A DNA stretch of 64,000 bases. Source: Paenibacillus rigui. GTDB taxonomy: Bacteria > Bacillota > Bacilli > Paenibacillales > NBRC-103111. Where the stretch lies: positions 26,680 to 90,679 of the forward strand of contig NZ_NMQW01000043.1 in assembly GCF_002234615.1 (NCBI RefSeq), read 5' to 3'. The position numbers were made by a program, and so were the translations under genes. Under the pieces are notes generated by a model. That model saw only the letters and a program-made list of their open reading frames with translations, had not been told where the DNA came from and made no database searches. Positions 33,184 to 42,252 of the stretch are shown one piece after another; position 1 is the first letter of the stretch, and each line of letters starts with the position of its first letter.

Positions 33184-34924
33184 GGAACTTCTCCTCCACC
33201 TCAAGTTTGTTGTGTATCGCAGGCAGCAGAATCAACACTTCCGTCCCTTCTCCATCCCTATTGCGCATGCTCACACCATATGGCTGCCCGAAATAAGCCG
33301 CCATCCGGTCCATCACATTGCGGACTCCGTAACCGCCCGTCCTGCGCGGCTTCGGCGCGTCCCAGCCCGGCTTCAGTCCGACGCCGTTGTCGGTAACGGT
33401 AATCTCCACGTTCGAGTCCCTTCTTCTCACCTCGACGCGGACCTCTCCGGCTCTTCTTCCATGAAACCCGTGAATAAATGCATTCTCTACAAAAGGCTGT
33501 ATCGTTAACCGTGGAATATACAGATCGTTCAGCTCGTCCTCGACTTCAATCGAATACTTGAGCCGTTCTCCCCAGCGAACACTTTGAATTTGCAGGTAGC
33601 AGTCCACATGCGTCAGCTCATCCCGGATCGGGATGACCGTTTCCCCGTTGGAGAGGCCGATGCGGAACATTTTCCCCATGAGCGATACAATTTTGCTGAT
33701 CTTCTCTTGTCCCGAGTCGATAGCAATCCAATTCAACTGATCCAGCGTGTTATATAAAAAGTGAGGATTAATCATCGCCTGCAGCGCCAAAATCTCCGCC
33801 TCCCGCTGACGCTTATGCTGCGCTTGAAGCGATTGCAGCAGCTCGTCGATGCGTTCCATCTGGCGGCGGTAGCCGTTGAACAGGCTGCCGAATTCGTTCT
33901 TATAGTCGACCGGCAGGTCTACCGTAGCGCCCTTGGCCGGTACCCGCCCCATCATCGCGAGCAGCAGCCGGATCGGCTTTGTGAACTGCCTCGACAGAAA
34001 CAACGTAAAGAACGAAGCGATGAAGATCGCCGTCAGGCCGATGGAGACGAGAATATAAGCAAGGCGGACACTGCCGTGCACAATATTTTTCCATGGCGTA
34101 ATCTCGACGAGTGTCCAGTCGGAACGCACCTTGCTCCAGACGAGCAAAGACTCCTCTCCTTGACTCGCGGGCATATGAATGTAGTTGGACTTGGCATCCT
34201 TACTGCCGATCAGCTCCAGCTCGGTGCTGCTTAGCGCCGGCTTTCCGATCGCAGCGATGGTTCGCCCTCCCGCATCCAGCAGCAGCCGGTTCTTCTCTTT
34301 ACCGTCCGTCTCCCCCCGCACCAGGCTTTCAATCGCCGAGGCCTTCACGTTGAGCATAAGCAGCCCGTAGTATTTGTCGGAATTGTTGTACAGCTTGCGG
34401 GCAAAGGTGACGAACTGCTGCGGCCCCGAATAGGTGGGCAGCGTCCGTTCCCCGATCCAGGTGAAGTCATTTTTCTGAATCTCGGGATACCACGGCTCGT
34501 CCCGCACATGCTGCATATCGAGAATTTGCACAGGTGCCTGGGCATCGGTAAGCGAAGGATTATCGATGTATAAATAAATGGACTGCACCATCGTGGTGCT
34601 ATAGGTGATGCTGGAGAGCATCCTCAGCATGTCGTCCTTGCGGCGAAACCGTTCGAAGGAATCCTTTTCAAACGGGTCATAACCGATCGTGTTCATATTC
34701 CGCGATGCCGCGAGCGACATTTGCTCGATCGATTTGAGCTGGATATCGAGCTGCTTGTTCAGCTCGTTGAGCAAATCCTGCTGGTAGTACGACGTCGTAT
34801 CCGCCAGCTCCCGGGACGTAATGCTGTAGCTGATCCACGTAAAAACGAGCAATAGGACCGAAATAAAGGCAGCAAAGCTGCTAAAAAACAAGCGGTCGAT
34901 CCGCACGCGTTTGAATAAATTCAT
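33161..34924 (-). CDS. YesM-type sensor histidine kinase
   Basis: A 587-residue kinase; ATG at 34924 has AAGGAGAG six bases upstream. Transmembrane helix about 14-36, extracellular sensor about 40-275, second helix about 285-310, HAMP to about 365. The H-box is ALQAMINPHFLYNTLDQLNW; the N-box IQPFVENAFIHGF and G-boxes VTDNGVGLKPG and GGYGVRNVMDRM are intact. Unlike the kinase of locus 1 it has no insertion in the ATP lid. It is separated from the upstream permease gene by a terminator-like hairpin. Confidence 0.93.
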   Translation of the reverse strand: MNLFKRVRIDRLFFSSFAAFISVLLLVFTWISYSITSRELADTTSYYQQDLLNELNKQLDIQLKSIEQMSLAASRNMNTIGYDPFEKDSFERFRRKDDMLRMLSSITYSTTMVQSIYLYIDNPSLTDAQAPVQILDMQHVRDEPWYPEIQKNDFTWIGERTLPTYSGPQQFVTFARKLYNNSDKYYGLLMLNVKASAIESLVRGETDGKEKNRLLLDAGGRTIAAIGKPALSSTELELIGSKDAKSNYIHMPASQGEESLLVWSKVRSDWTLVEITPWKNIVHGSVRLAYILVSIGLTAIFIASFFTLFLSRQFTKPIRLLLAMMGRVPAKGATVDLPVDYKNEFGSLFNGYRRQMERIDELLQSLQAQHKRQREAEILALQAMINPHFLYNTLDQLNWIAIDSGQEKISKIVSLMGKMFRIGLSNGETVIPIRDELTHVDCYLQIQSVRWGERLKYSIEVEDELNDLYIPRLTIQPFVENAFIHGFHGRRAGEVRVEVRRRDSNVEITVTDNGVGLKPGWDAPKPRRTGGYGVRNVMDRMAAYFGQPYGVSMRNRDGEGTEVLILLPAIHNKLEVEEKFHVESTHY

Positions 34925-34994
34925 CCGGACTCTCCTTCCATGGCCATGCATCCAAGACGGTAGGCCCGATACAGACGGCTGCTTGGAATAAGGC

Positions 34995-35022
34995 AAAAAA
35001 GCTGCACAATATCGCAGCTTTT
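34995..35022 (-). terminator. Terminator-like hairpin between permease and kinase genes
   Basis: AAAAGCTGC (34997-35005) pairs with GCAGCTTTT (35014-35022); the minus strand continues with T residues. It would uncouple or attenuate kinase/regulator expression relative to the permeases. Confidence 0.7.
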
Positions 35023-35042
35023 CATAAGTAGCGTCTATGATT

Positions 35043-35888
35043 TTACCCCTTCACTGCACCGGAGGCAATGCCATCCACAAAATGCCGCTGAGCCATGAAG
35101 AAAATGATGAGCGAAGGAATGACCGATACGAGTGACATCGCGAGCAGCTGGCCCCAAGGCAGGGCCGACTGGCTGTCGACGAACAGCTTGAGGGCAAGCC
35201 CCACCGTATATTTATCGACCGAGTTGATGTACAGCAGGTGGCCGAAGAAGTCATCCCAGTTCCAGAGGAAGCAGTAGATCGCAACCGTCACGAGCGCCGG
35301 CTTCGTCAAAGGCATAATGATCCGCCAGTAGATGCCGAACCAGCTGCAGCCGTCCATTTTGGCCGACTCGTCCAGGTCCTTCGGAATCGCCCGGATAAAC
35401 TGAATGAGCAGGAAAATAAAGAACGGTCCGCCGATGCCGCCCGCGAGTGCGTGCGGTACATAGAACGGCAGGTACGTGTTAATCCAGCCGAAGGCATTGA
35501 ACATAATGTATTGAGGAACCATCGTCACCTGACTCGGCAGCATCAAGGTCACCATCAGAATAGAGAACCAGAAGTTTTTGAGCGGAAAATCCAAACGGGC
35601 GAAGCCGAAGGCCACAATACTGCAGGAAAGCACGGACGTGATCAGAACGCCCAGAATCAGCTCGAACGTGTTGATATAGAAATGGGTGAACGTATATTTC
35701 GGCAGCGCAACCCAGCCATCCGTGAAATTGCTCCACAGCCATTCGGTCGGGAACAGATTGGGCGAGCTCATCTCGTCATTGGACTTGAATGCGGCCCCCA
35801 CCCACCACAGAATCGGATACACCATGATGATACTGAATACGGCTAAGAAGATATGAGAACCGATGGTTCGGCGTTGGATTGAACTCAT
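35043..35888 (-). CDS. CUT1 sugar ABC transporter permease (UgpE/YesQ-like)
   Basis: A 281-residue, six-segment permease. The coupling loop is IPKDLDESAKMDGCSWFGIY followed by WRIIMPLTKPAL; the C-terminus is RHFVDGIASGAVKG. Its ATG overlaps the stop of the preceding permease (ATGA), so the pair is translationally coupled. It forms the membrane channel of locus 2 with its partner; no ATPase is encoded nearby. Confidence 0.93.
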   Translation of the reverse strand: MSSIQRRTIGSHIFLAVFSIIMVYPILWWVGAAFKSNDEMSSPNLFPTEWLWSNFTDGWVALPKYTFTHFYINTFELILGVLITSVLSCSIVAFGFARLDFPLKNFWFSILMVTLMLPSQVTMVPQYIMFNAFGWINTYLPFYVPHALAGGIGGPFFIFLLIQFIRAIPKDLDESAKMDGCSWFGIYWRIIMPLTKPALVTVAIYCFLWNWDDFFGHLLYINSVDKYTVGLALKLFVDSQSALPWGQLLAMSLVSVIPSLIIFFMAQRHFVDGIASGAVKG

Positions 35889-36841
35889 TTCTTGCGTCCT
35901 CCTTCTGTCTCGTAGAATACCCAGTAGCGGGACGATGCGAAGATCAGGGCTGTCGCAATCGCAATAATGACCAGGAGAATCCAGGCCAGCGCGGACGCGT
36001 AACCCATGTCATAGCGGGCGAAGGCTCTGTCGTACAAATACAGCGCATACATATAGGTCGAGTTGACCGGACCGCCCTTCGTAATGATGAACGCCTGCGT
36101 GAACATCTGGAACGAACCGATCGTTTGCAGCACGAGATTGAACAGCAGCACCGGAGAGAGCATCGGCAGCGTGATGTTGAAAAATTGTCTGAGCTTCGAC
36201 GCACCGTCCACCGAGGATGCTTCATACAGCTCCGACGGAATTTGCTTCAGCCCTGCAAGGAAGATAACCATCGAGGAGCCGAACTGCCAGGCCACCAATA
36301 TAATCAATGTGCCGAGTGCGGTACCCGGACTGCTGATCCAGCTGATCCCTTTGACGCCGAATACGCTGAGAAACTTGTTGATAAAGCCGTCGATTCCAAA
36401 AATATTTTTCCACAAAACCGCAACCGCAATACTGCTGCCGATCAGCGACGGCAAATAAATAAACGTACGGTACACGGAGATGCCTTTAATCTTCTTGTTG
36501 AGCAGCATCGCGACCAGCAGGGCGCTTAACAGCTTTAACGGGACAGACAGAACGACAAACATCAGGGTAACATAGAGCGATTGCCGGAACGTTTCATCGT
36601 CGCTGAAAATCCGTTCATAGTTTCTCATGCCGACCCATTCGGGGGCATCGAGCAGGGTAAACTTGGTAAATGAATAATAGATGGACCGGATCATCGGCCA
36701 TAACGTTAACAGCAAGAAGCCAAGCAGCCATGGGGAGATGAATAAATATCCGGCCCAAGGCGATTCCCAGCGGCCTTTCAATATGAAGGCGGAGGCCCGC
36801 TTTTGAGCCTTTTGGGAAATGGTCGTAGATTGTGTACGCAT
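35885..36841 (-). CDS. CUT1 sugar ABC transporter permease (UgpA/YesP-like)
   Basis: A 318-residue permease; ATG at 36841 is chosen because AAGGGTGAG lies seven bases upstream. Six hydrophobic segments start with AGYLFISPWLLGFLLLTLWP. The EAA loop is IPSELYEASSVDGASKLRQF. It is the first gene of locus 2; a TATACT -10 candidate lies on the minus strand at 36884-36889, with a weak -35. Confidence 0.92.
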   Translation of the reverse strand: MRTQSTTISQKAQKRASAFILKGRWESPWAGYLFISPWLLGFLLLTLWPMIRSIYYSFTKFTLLDAPEWVGMRNYERIFSDDETFRQSLYVTLMFVVLSVPLKLLSALLVAMLLNKKIKGISVYRTFIYLPSLIGSSIAVAVLWKNIFGIDGFINKFLSVFGVKGISWISSPGTALGTLIILVAWQFGSSMVIFLAGLKQIPSELYEASSVDGASKLRQFFNITLPMLSPVLLFNLVLQTIGSFQMFTQAFIITKGGPVNSTYMYALYLYDRAFARYDMGYASALAWILLVIIAIATALIFASSRYWVFYETEGGRKK

Positions 36842-37103
36842 ATCGGGCTCACCCTTTTCTTCAGAAAGTAACTTTGTACCTTCAGTATAAAAGAGCCCTC
36901 CGGCTGCGAAAATGAGAGGATTGAACACAACTTCACCAAAATCGAACACAATCCCCAACCCAGACGACAGTTGTTCTTAAAACCTCCTATAATTCTTTGA
37001 AGGATTCGACACGACCGTGAATCGAATTCATAAGTATACCGCAAAAGCCGCACGAGAACCGGGCTATTGTTATCTGTACAATCCAATAAAAGGAGCTGTT
37101 TGT

Positions 37104-37817
37104 ATGGAAACGTTTTGGCAAATCAGGGAGTTTTCGAAGGTCATCGGCAAGCATCACAATACGGTGGACGGCTGGTTCAAGCAGATGGAGGAGCGCCGGC
37201 TTCATTATATCAACCGCGCAGGGCATGAGAAGGTATACGATGAGCTGGACCTGCAAATCGCACGATACATCTATGAATGGAGGGAAAAAGGGTGGTCGCT
37301 GGAGGGCATCTTCGGCCAGCTGGCGGAGCATTGCGAGCTTCGTCCGTTTCCGAAGGACTACGACCTCGCCGCACAGCTGCAAGCCCCTTCCATCGACGTG
37401 ATCAAAAACCAGCTGGTCCAGGAAATGCGGACCGCCTTCGAGGAGGTTGCAGCCGCCCAACTGAAGGAGCTCGAGCGGATGTACGAGCAGTGGACTGTGC
37501 CCGAGCTTCCCCTTCATCCGCTTCCGCTGTACCCGTCCCGGCTGGAGCTGCGCAAGCAGCGGCTGGCCGATGTCATCACACGCAAACGGATTGAGATCCA
37601 ACTGGAGCAAACGGCGCTTCACCTTTGGTCCACCAAGCCGGCCTCCGAGCGGCTGCGGAGGGTCGGCCTATTCCGCAAGGAGGAAAACCGGGAGATGCGG
37701 GAGCTGTTCGTGAAAAGCTACGTGAACAAATATTTTGCCGACCGGGTCCGCGACGAGCTCGATTGGATGGAGCTGCATTGGCCGGAGGAAAGCGCGGAGC
37801 AGCAGGAAATCCATTAA
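37104..37817 (+). CDS. MerR-type helix-turn-helix protein with long C-terminal helix region
   Basis: A 237-residue protein; ATG at 37104 has AAAGGAGC about eight bases upstream, whereas an in-frame ATG at 37017 has none. Residues 1-70 form a MerR-like winged helix (WQIREFSKVIGKHHNTVDGW, then FKQMEERRLHYINRAGHEKVYD). The rest is charged and helical, with KRIEIQLEQTALHLW and REMRELFVKSYVNKYF. The layout recalls RacA, the MerR-headed chromosome-anchoring protein, and DUF3967-type phage proteins, without close similarity to either. Target and effector unknown. Divergent from sugar locus 2. Confidence 0.7.
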   Translation: METFWQIREFSKVIGKHHNTVDGWFKQMEERRLHYINRAGHEKVYDELDLQIARYIYEWREKGWSLEGIFGQLAEHCELRPFPKDYDLAAQLQAPSIDVIKNQLVQEMRTAFEEVAAAQLKELERMYEQWTVPELPLHPLPLYPSRLELRKQRLADVITRKRIEIQLEQTALHLWSTKPASERLRRVGLFRKEENREMRELFVKSYVNKYFADRVRDELDWMELHWPEESAEQQEIH

Positions 37818-37851
37818 TAATTAATAAGCCGGTATCTAAGAGCAATTTACG

Positions 37852-38223
37852 TTACGAAGGACCCCCTTCCTGATTGAAGTGGGGTGATTTCCCGGCTTCG
37901 GGCTGCCCGAAGCCCTTTTCCGGTACGACGGCCTTCAGAGCTTTCGGATGAAACAACCCCTTCTTGACGATCGCGTCCGCCAGCTCCGCATCCTTCATTT
38001 GGATATCCATGTCCGGGATACGCACGATAAACAAGCGTTTCAAGCGGTCATACGTTACCTCGCCTACCGGCTCCAGCTCGTAGAGCGGCATTTGGCTTGA
38101 AGGCACCTTCTTCAGCTCATGCAGCAGGACGAACACCTCGCCCCAGAAGGGCAGGTCCTCGTCCGCTCGGCACGCTGTGATGGTCTGTCTCAGTTGTACC
38201 ACAAGCTGCTCCTTCGTCGTCAT
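37852..38223 (-). CDS. Conserved small protein of unknown function
   Basis: A 123-residue soluble protein whose ATG overlaps the stop of the luciferase-like gene (ATGA), so it is translated from the same message. No motif was recognised. It is acidic-to-neutral, mostly helical at the N-terminus (QLVVQLRQTITACRADEDLP), with a beta-like central part (TYDRLKRLFIVRIPDMDIQM) and a polar tail. Coupling suggests a role beside the flavin-dependent enzyme. Confidence 0.7.
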   Translation of the reverse strand: MTTKEQLVVQLRQTITACRADEDLPFWGEVFVLLHELKKVPSSQMPLYELEPVGEVTYDRLKRLFIVRIPDMDIQMKDAELADAIVKKGLFHPKALKAVVPEKGFGQPEAGKSPHFNQEGGPS

Positions 38224-39251
38224 ATACGGGAACCGCCTTCCGCTTTAGACGGAAGCAGCTGGAACGCTTCGGCCAGAAGCCGGTACGACTTCAGCTTCGC
38301 TTCCATGCTGTGGGTAATGGTGACGATCATCATTTCGTCCGCCTCATACTGCTCGGCGAGCTGCTGAAGCCGCTCCTTGACCTGCTCCGGCGTGCCGACG
38401 ATCATCCGCCTGCGGTTATCCTCGATCCGGCTCCGGTCGTACTCGGAGTAAGGATAATTACGCGCCATCGCCACCGTCGCCACTCCGGCGGTCTGCCGGT
38501 TCTTCTCCCGCAGCAGCAGCGTCAGATCCAGGCTCGACGCCATCTCATCCGCCTCTTCCTCGGTCTCTCCGCAGAAGGCATGGATCGCGACGAGCGACCG
38601 GGGCTTGCCGCCAACTACGGACGGCTGGAAGCTGCGGCGGTAGGCGCGCATCTCCTCGGCACCGCCATAGCCGTTGATGAAGTGGGCGAAGGCGAAGCCC
38701 GCCCCCCGTTCAGCGGCCAGCTTGGCGCTTTCGCCGCTGGAGCCGAGCAGCCACAGCTCGGGCACCGTGTCGATCAGCGGCATCGCCCGCAGATCGGCCA
38801 GCGGATGCGTATCCGGCAGCGAATCGTGGAGATAAGCGATGAGATCGTCCATCTGCTCCGGGTACCGGTCGATGCCCCTTGCCTTGCCCTCCTGCAGCGC
38901 CTGCGTTGCCAGCGGCATGCCGCCCGGCGCGCGGCCGAGGCCAAGGTCGATGCGCCCGGGGTACAGCGCCTCGAGCAGGCGGAAATTTTCCGCCACCTTG
39001 TAGGCGCTGTAGTGAGGCAGCATCACGCCGCCGGATCCGATGCGCAGCCTCGTCGTCCGTGCCGCCAGATGGCTGATAAGCACCTCAGGGCTAGAGCCGG
39101 CCAAGCTTGCCGTAAAGTGATGCTCCGACACCCAAAACCGGTGATATCCCAGCTTCTCCGTCTCCTCCGCCAGCCGTCCCGTGTTCGCCAGCGCTTCTAC
39201 CGCATTGCTGCCTACCGCTACAGGCGATTGGTCCAATACACTTAATCGCAT
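38220..39251 (-). CDS. Luciferase-like flavin monooxygenase (MsnO8-type LLM class)
   Basis: A 343-residue TIM-barrel protein. ATG at 39251 follows GGGGAGG. The N-terminus RLSVLDQSPVAVGSNAVEAL and the blocks YHRFWVSEHHFTASLAGSSP, RLRIGSGGVMLPHYSAYKVA, PGRIDLGLGRAPGG and ELWLLGSSGESAKLAAERG are characteristic of the bacterial-luciferase-like class. Members use reduced FMN and O2. The substrate is unknown. It forms a two-gene operon with the small protein that follows. Confidence 0.92.
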   Translation of the reverse strand: MRLSVLDQSPVAVGSNAVEALANTGRLAEETEKLGYHRFWVSEHHFTASLAGSSPEVLISHLAARTTRLRIGSGGVMLPHYSAYKVAENFRLLEALYPGRIDLGLGRAPGGMPLATQALQEGKARGIDRYPEQMDDLIAYLHDSLPDTHPLADLRAMPLIDTVPELWLLGSSGESAKLAAERGAGFAFAHFINGYGGAEEMRAYRRSFQPSVVGGKPRSLVAIHAFCGETEEEADEMASSLDLTLLLREKNRQTAGVATVAMARNYPYSEYDRSRIEDNRRRMIVGTPEQVKERLQQLAEQYEADEMMIVTITHSMEAKLKSYRLLAEAFQLLPSKAEGGSRI

Positions 39252-39435
39252 CCTCTTTGCCGCCTCCCCGCTTCGTCTTGTCCCATTGAATAGATGAGTA
39301 TGTTTTATCCTAGTATACAATAATTTTCGATGCGAAACTTGCCGCTGTGCAAGGAATCACGCTCTTCTGCAAGTACCGTCTGCCTTGCTTCCCGTTGTAT
39401 TTTTCCATAAAATTGGAGAGGCTATGCCTGCCCGA

Positions 39436-39523
39436 AACGAGGATGACCGGCTTTGCCGTCTTTTAGGATGGCATGCGTTTGTGAAAATCGGCGCAGAATG
39501 AGAAACTTAACCGCTGATCTGCC
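39436..39523. repeat. Dispersed ~90-bp element, copy B
   Basis: Similar along its length to 6621-6710. The conserved hairpin is GCCGTC (39455-39460), loop TTTTAG, GATGGC (39467-39472). The long closing stem of copy A is not kept here. It lies between divergent genes, 72-160 bp before the acetyltransferase start. Confidence 0.5.
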
Positions 39524-39594
39524 TTACGAAATCGCCGACACCCGTTGAGCTCGCATTTTGTCTTACAACCTATTGTCCTAACGGAGGAACCAAC

Positions 39595-40158
39595 ATGAAC
39601 ATCATACGACCGGCCACACCCGAAGACGCTGCGGCGACCGTCCCTTTGATTCTGGATGCCATTCAAGATATCGGCTATCAATTAACGGGAGCGGCGACCC
39701 ATGAAGAAGCGGTGGAGCGGCTCACTTATTTTTTCACCCGGGAAGGAAACCGGCTAAGCTACGAGCATGTCCTTGTCAAAGTGCTGGACCGGCAAATCGC
39801 AGGCATGATTCTTTGCTATCACGGACAGCACGCCAAGGCGATCGACCAGCCGCTGCTGGACCGCCTGCACGAGCTCTTGCCGGACAGAGAGGCCGTGCTG
39901 GATCAGGAAGCCGATGAGGACGAATATTACATCGACGCCTTGGCGGTATCCCCGCAGTGGAAAGGCCGCGGCATCGGCACCGAGCTGATCTCTGCCGCGG
40001 AGCAGGCCGCCCGGCAGCAGTGCTATTGCAAAATTGCACTGAACGTAGAGCAATCCAATACCCGGGCGCAGGCGCTGTACCAAAGGCTCGGGTACGAGAC
40101 TGACAAGCATCGAACCATTCATGGAAAGCGGTATGACCATATGGTCAAAATGCTGTGA
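39595..40158 (+). CDS. GNAT-family N-acetyltransferase
   Basis: A 187-residue acetyltransferase. CGGAGGAACC precedes the ATG. N-terminal IIRPATPEDAAATVPLIL is typical; the acetyl-CoA pyrophosphate loop is SPQWKGRGIGTELISAAE; the C-terminal motif B is NTRAQALYQRLGYE. Substrate unknown. It is monocistronic, with the terminator at 40236. Copy B of the dispersed element lies upstream. Confidence 0.9.
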   Translation: MNIIRPATPEDAAATVPLILDAIQDIGYQLTGAATHEEAVERLTYFFTREGNRLSYEHVLVKVLDRQIAGMILCYHGQHAKAIDQPLLDRLHELLPDREAVLDQEADEDEYYIDALAVSPQWKGRGIGTELISAAEQAARQQCYCKIALNVEQSNTRAQALYQRLGYETDKHRTIHGKRYDHMVKML

Positions 40159-40235
40159 GCTACGCTCGCGGCTCACGGCTCGCGGCAGCTCTCTAAAGCT
40201 TCCCCGTCTCCAGACACCGGAAACTGCAACAAAAT

Positions 40236-40286
40236 CCCGCTCCCTTGCGTCATTGGATATATCACCCAATGCGGGGAGTGGTTTTT
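40236..40286 (+). terminator. Rho-independent terminator of the acetyltransferase gene
   Basis: A long interrupted stem: CCGCTCCC-TT-GCG pairs with GC-GGGGAGTGG and CATTGG with CCCAATG, followed by TTTTTG. Confidence 0.75.
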
Positions 40287-40411
40287 GTTATGCATAAAAT
40301 CAGCTGGAAGCCTTTTGTCAGCCGACGGTAATGTAACTATTTTGTAAATCTCTTCAGCAGCCGATACGATATGATAAACATGTAAACAACGATTACAGGA
40401 GGGAAATTCTG

Positions 40412-41536
40412 ATGAAACGCACTTATCCATTACTTACCTTAGGCCTGGCCGGCTGCATGCTTGTGGGGGGAACCCCGGTATCCTGGGCAGCGGAAGCTCC
40501 TGTTCAGGCGGTTCCGATCTCGGCGGCCATCGCTCCGCAAGCCCCTCTCTCCACGATTGCTATTACATCCAAAGACGTAACCAAAGAGAATGCTCTGCTA
40601 ATAGCAAAATTGAGCATCCCTGTCTTGTCCGGGATGAAGGATACCCGTTATCAGGCGGAAGTGAACGACATCATTGAGCGGCACGCGATGGAGGAGCTGG
40701 CTGCACTGGAGCAGCAGGCGCAGCAGGATGCGGATGAAGCGAAGCAGAGCGGCGGCTACGAGTTCCGCCCTTATGGGTTCGACGTCCGGTACGAAGTCAA
40801 AGCAGCGGGCAGACCGGAGGAGGCCAACCGTGTCTCCTTGAAGGTGATGACGTATACTTACACAGGCGGTGCCAACGGAATGTCTCGCGTAGATGCCTAT
40901 AACTTCACGAATGAGGCGGAAGCGAAGCCGTTGACGCTGCGGGACCTGTTCGGGGACAGCTATAAGCAGACAATTGACGGCATCATTGGACAGGCGATTC
41001 AAGCGAAGCCGGAGGACTACTTCAAGGATGCGTTCCAAGGTATTTCCGATGCTCAAACGTTCTATGTAGAGAACGGCGAGGCGGTCATCGTCTTCGGCAA
41101 ATACGAAATTGCCCCGGGCGCCGCCGGCAATCCGGAATTTCGCATTCCGCTGGCCGGCGGCTCTTCCGCAGCTGCGCCGGCAGGCGGCTTGGCTGTGAAC
41201 GGGAAGCCGCTGCCCTCCGGCGAGGCACAAGCTTACGTGAACGACGCCGGGGTAACCATGCTTCCTCTGCGTGCCGTGACGGAGGCGCTGGGCTACAAGC
41301 TGACCTGGAACGCGGAGAAGCGCCAGGCGGAGCTCAGTAAAGGCGCTCAATGGACAGCGGTGCAGGAGGGCAAGGACAGCTATACGATCAACAAAATGGC
41401 CCCTGTTCAGCTGGGAACCGCGCCGATCCTTCACACCGAGAAGCTGTATGTGCCTCTTGCCTTCTTCTCGGATATCTTGAAGCTGGACGTGACGAAGGCA
41501 AACGGCGGCGGGATTCATATCCAAGCGCCTAAATAA
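40412..41536 (+). CDS. Secreted DUF3298/DUF4163 protein with copper-amine-oxidase-like stalk domain
   Basis: A 374-residue exported protein. The N-terminus is a signal sequence; LAGC at residues 12-15 could be a lipobox, but the hydrophobic stretch runs on to SWAAEA, where a type I cleavage fits as well. Residues about 55-245 match the DUF4163/DUF3298 pair found in RsiV-like proteins (VMTYTYTGGANGMSRVDAYN, then LTLRDLFGD). Residues about 262-373 form the amine-oxidase N-terminal stalk domain common in Paenibacillus (VTMLPLRAVTEALGYKLTWN). Role unknown, probably wall- or lysozyme-related. CAGGAGGG precedes the ATG. Confidence 0.85.
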   Translation: MKRTYPLLTLGLAGCMLVGGTPVSWAAEAPVQAVPISAAIAPQAPLSTIAITSKDVTKENALLIAKLSIPVLSGMKDTRYQAEVNDIIERHAMEELAALEQQAQQDADEAKQSGGYEFRPYGFDVRYEVKAAGRPEEANRVSLKVMTYTYTGGANGMSRVDAYNFTNEAEAKPLTLRDLFGDSYKQTIDGIIGQAIQAKPEDYFKDAFQGISDAQTFYVENGEAVIVFGKYEIAPGAAGNPEFRIPLAGGSSAAAPAGGLAVNGKPLPSGEAQAYVNDAGVTMLPLRAVTEALGYKLTWNAEKRQAELSKGAQWTAVQEGKDSYTINKMAPVQLGTAPILHTEKLYVPLAFFSDILKLDVTKANGGGIHIQAPK

Positions 41537-41690
41537 CCCGTCGTTCAGAAGGTTGTGAAAGTTATAGCTTCTTAGTGAAGCATATGTCTCTCTTACCCCA
41601 TCCTTGCCGCCTGATTCTGGCTCCGGGAATCCGCAGAAAGGTACAGCAGACGAGCGAAGATGGGGCTCCAGCTTTTCTCCCAACATCCTA

Positions 41691-41736
41691 TTGACTCCCT
41701 TTTGGAAGTCCTTTACACTTATATTTAGTCGACTAA
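41691..41736 (+). promoter_or_regulatory. Promoter and palindromic operator of the MarR-ABC operon
   Basis: TTGACT (41691-41696), 17 bp, TACACT (41714-41719) is a good sigma-A promoter. TTAGTCGACTAA (41725-41736), a perfect palindrome, covers the expected start of transcription and is a likely binding site for the MarR protein encoded next. Confidence 0.65.
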
Positions 41737-41756
41737 CTAATTTTTTGGAGGAACGA

Positions 41757-42239
41757 ATGGAACGTCAGGATATTTACGAATCGGAGTCACTTACCTTCAT
41801 CCTATCGCGAATGATGAAGCTTCGCCGCAGCAATGTTCACCTGCTTCTGCGCGACCAAGAGGTGTATCCGGGTCAGCCCCCGCTCCTCTTCCATTTGTCC
41901 CGCCACGAGGGGCACAGCCAGAAGGAAATTGCCCAGCATTTGCAGCTTACCCCCGCCACTGTCACAGTGATGCTGAAGCGGATGGAGAAAACGGGCCATG
42001 TGGAACGCCGTCCCGACCCTCAGGACCAGCGCATCTCCCGCGCCTATTTGACCGACAAAGGCAGGGAAGCCCTGAGTGAAGTGAAGGAAGCGATGAACTT
42101 CCTGGAAATTCAGTGCTTTCAGCATATATCCGAGGAGGAGAAACGGATGATGCGCCGCCTGCTGCTGCAAATGTACGACAACATGAAGAGCTTCGAGCAA
42201 AGCCTCCTGACTGAGAAGGATCAACCTAACCGTAAATGA
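41757..42239 (+). CDS. MarR-family transcriptional regulator
   Basis: A 160-residue regulator; ATG at 41757 is preceded by TTGGAGGAACGA. The winged helix spans about 45-110, with QKEIAQHLQLTPATVTVMLK as recognition region and ERRPDPQDQRISRAYLTDKG as the wing. It lies 13 bp before two ABC exporter half-genes and has a palindrome at its promoter, so it most likely represses itself and the exporter until a ligand arrives. Confidence 0.9.
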   Translation: MERQDIYESESLTFILSRMMKLRRSNVHLLLRDQEVYPGQPPLLFHLSRHEGHSQKEIAQHLQLTPATVTVMLKRMEKTGHVERRPDPQDQRISRAYLTDKGREALSEVKEAMNFLEIQCFQHISEEEKRMMRRLLLQMYDNMKSFEQSLLTEKDQPNRK

Positions 42240-42252
42240 GGTGGTACACTGC

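Noticed and set aside
41604..41756. Upstream extension of the MarR-family protein
   Set aside because: The in-frame extension would run through the promoter and operator; ATG at 41757 has the ribosome site.
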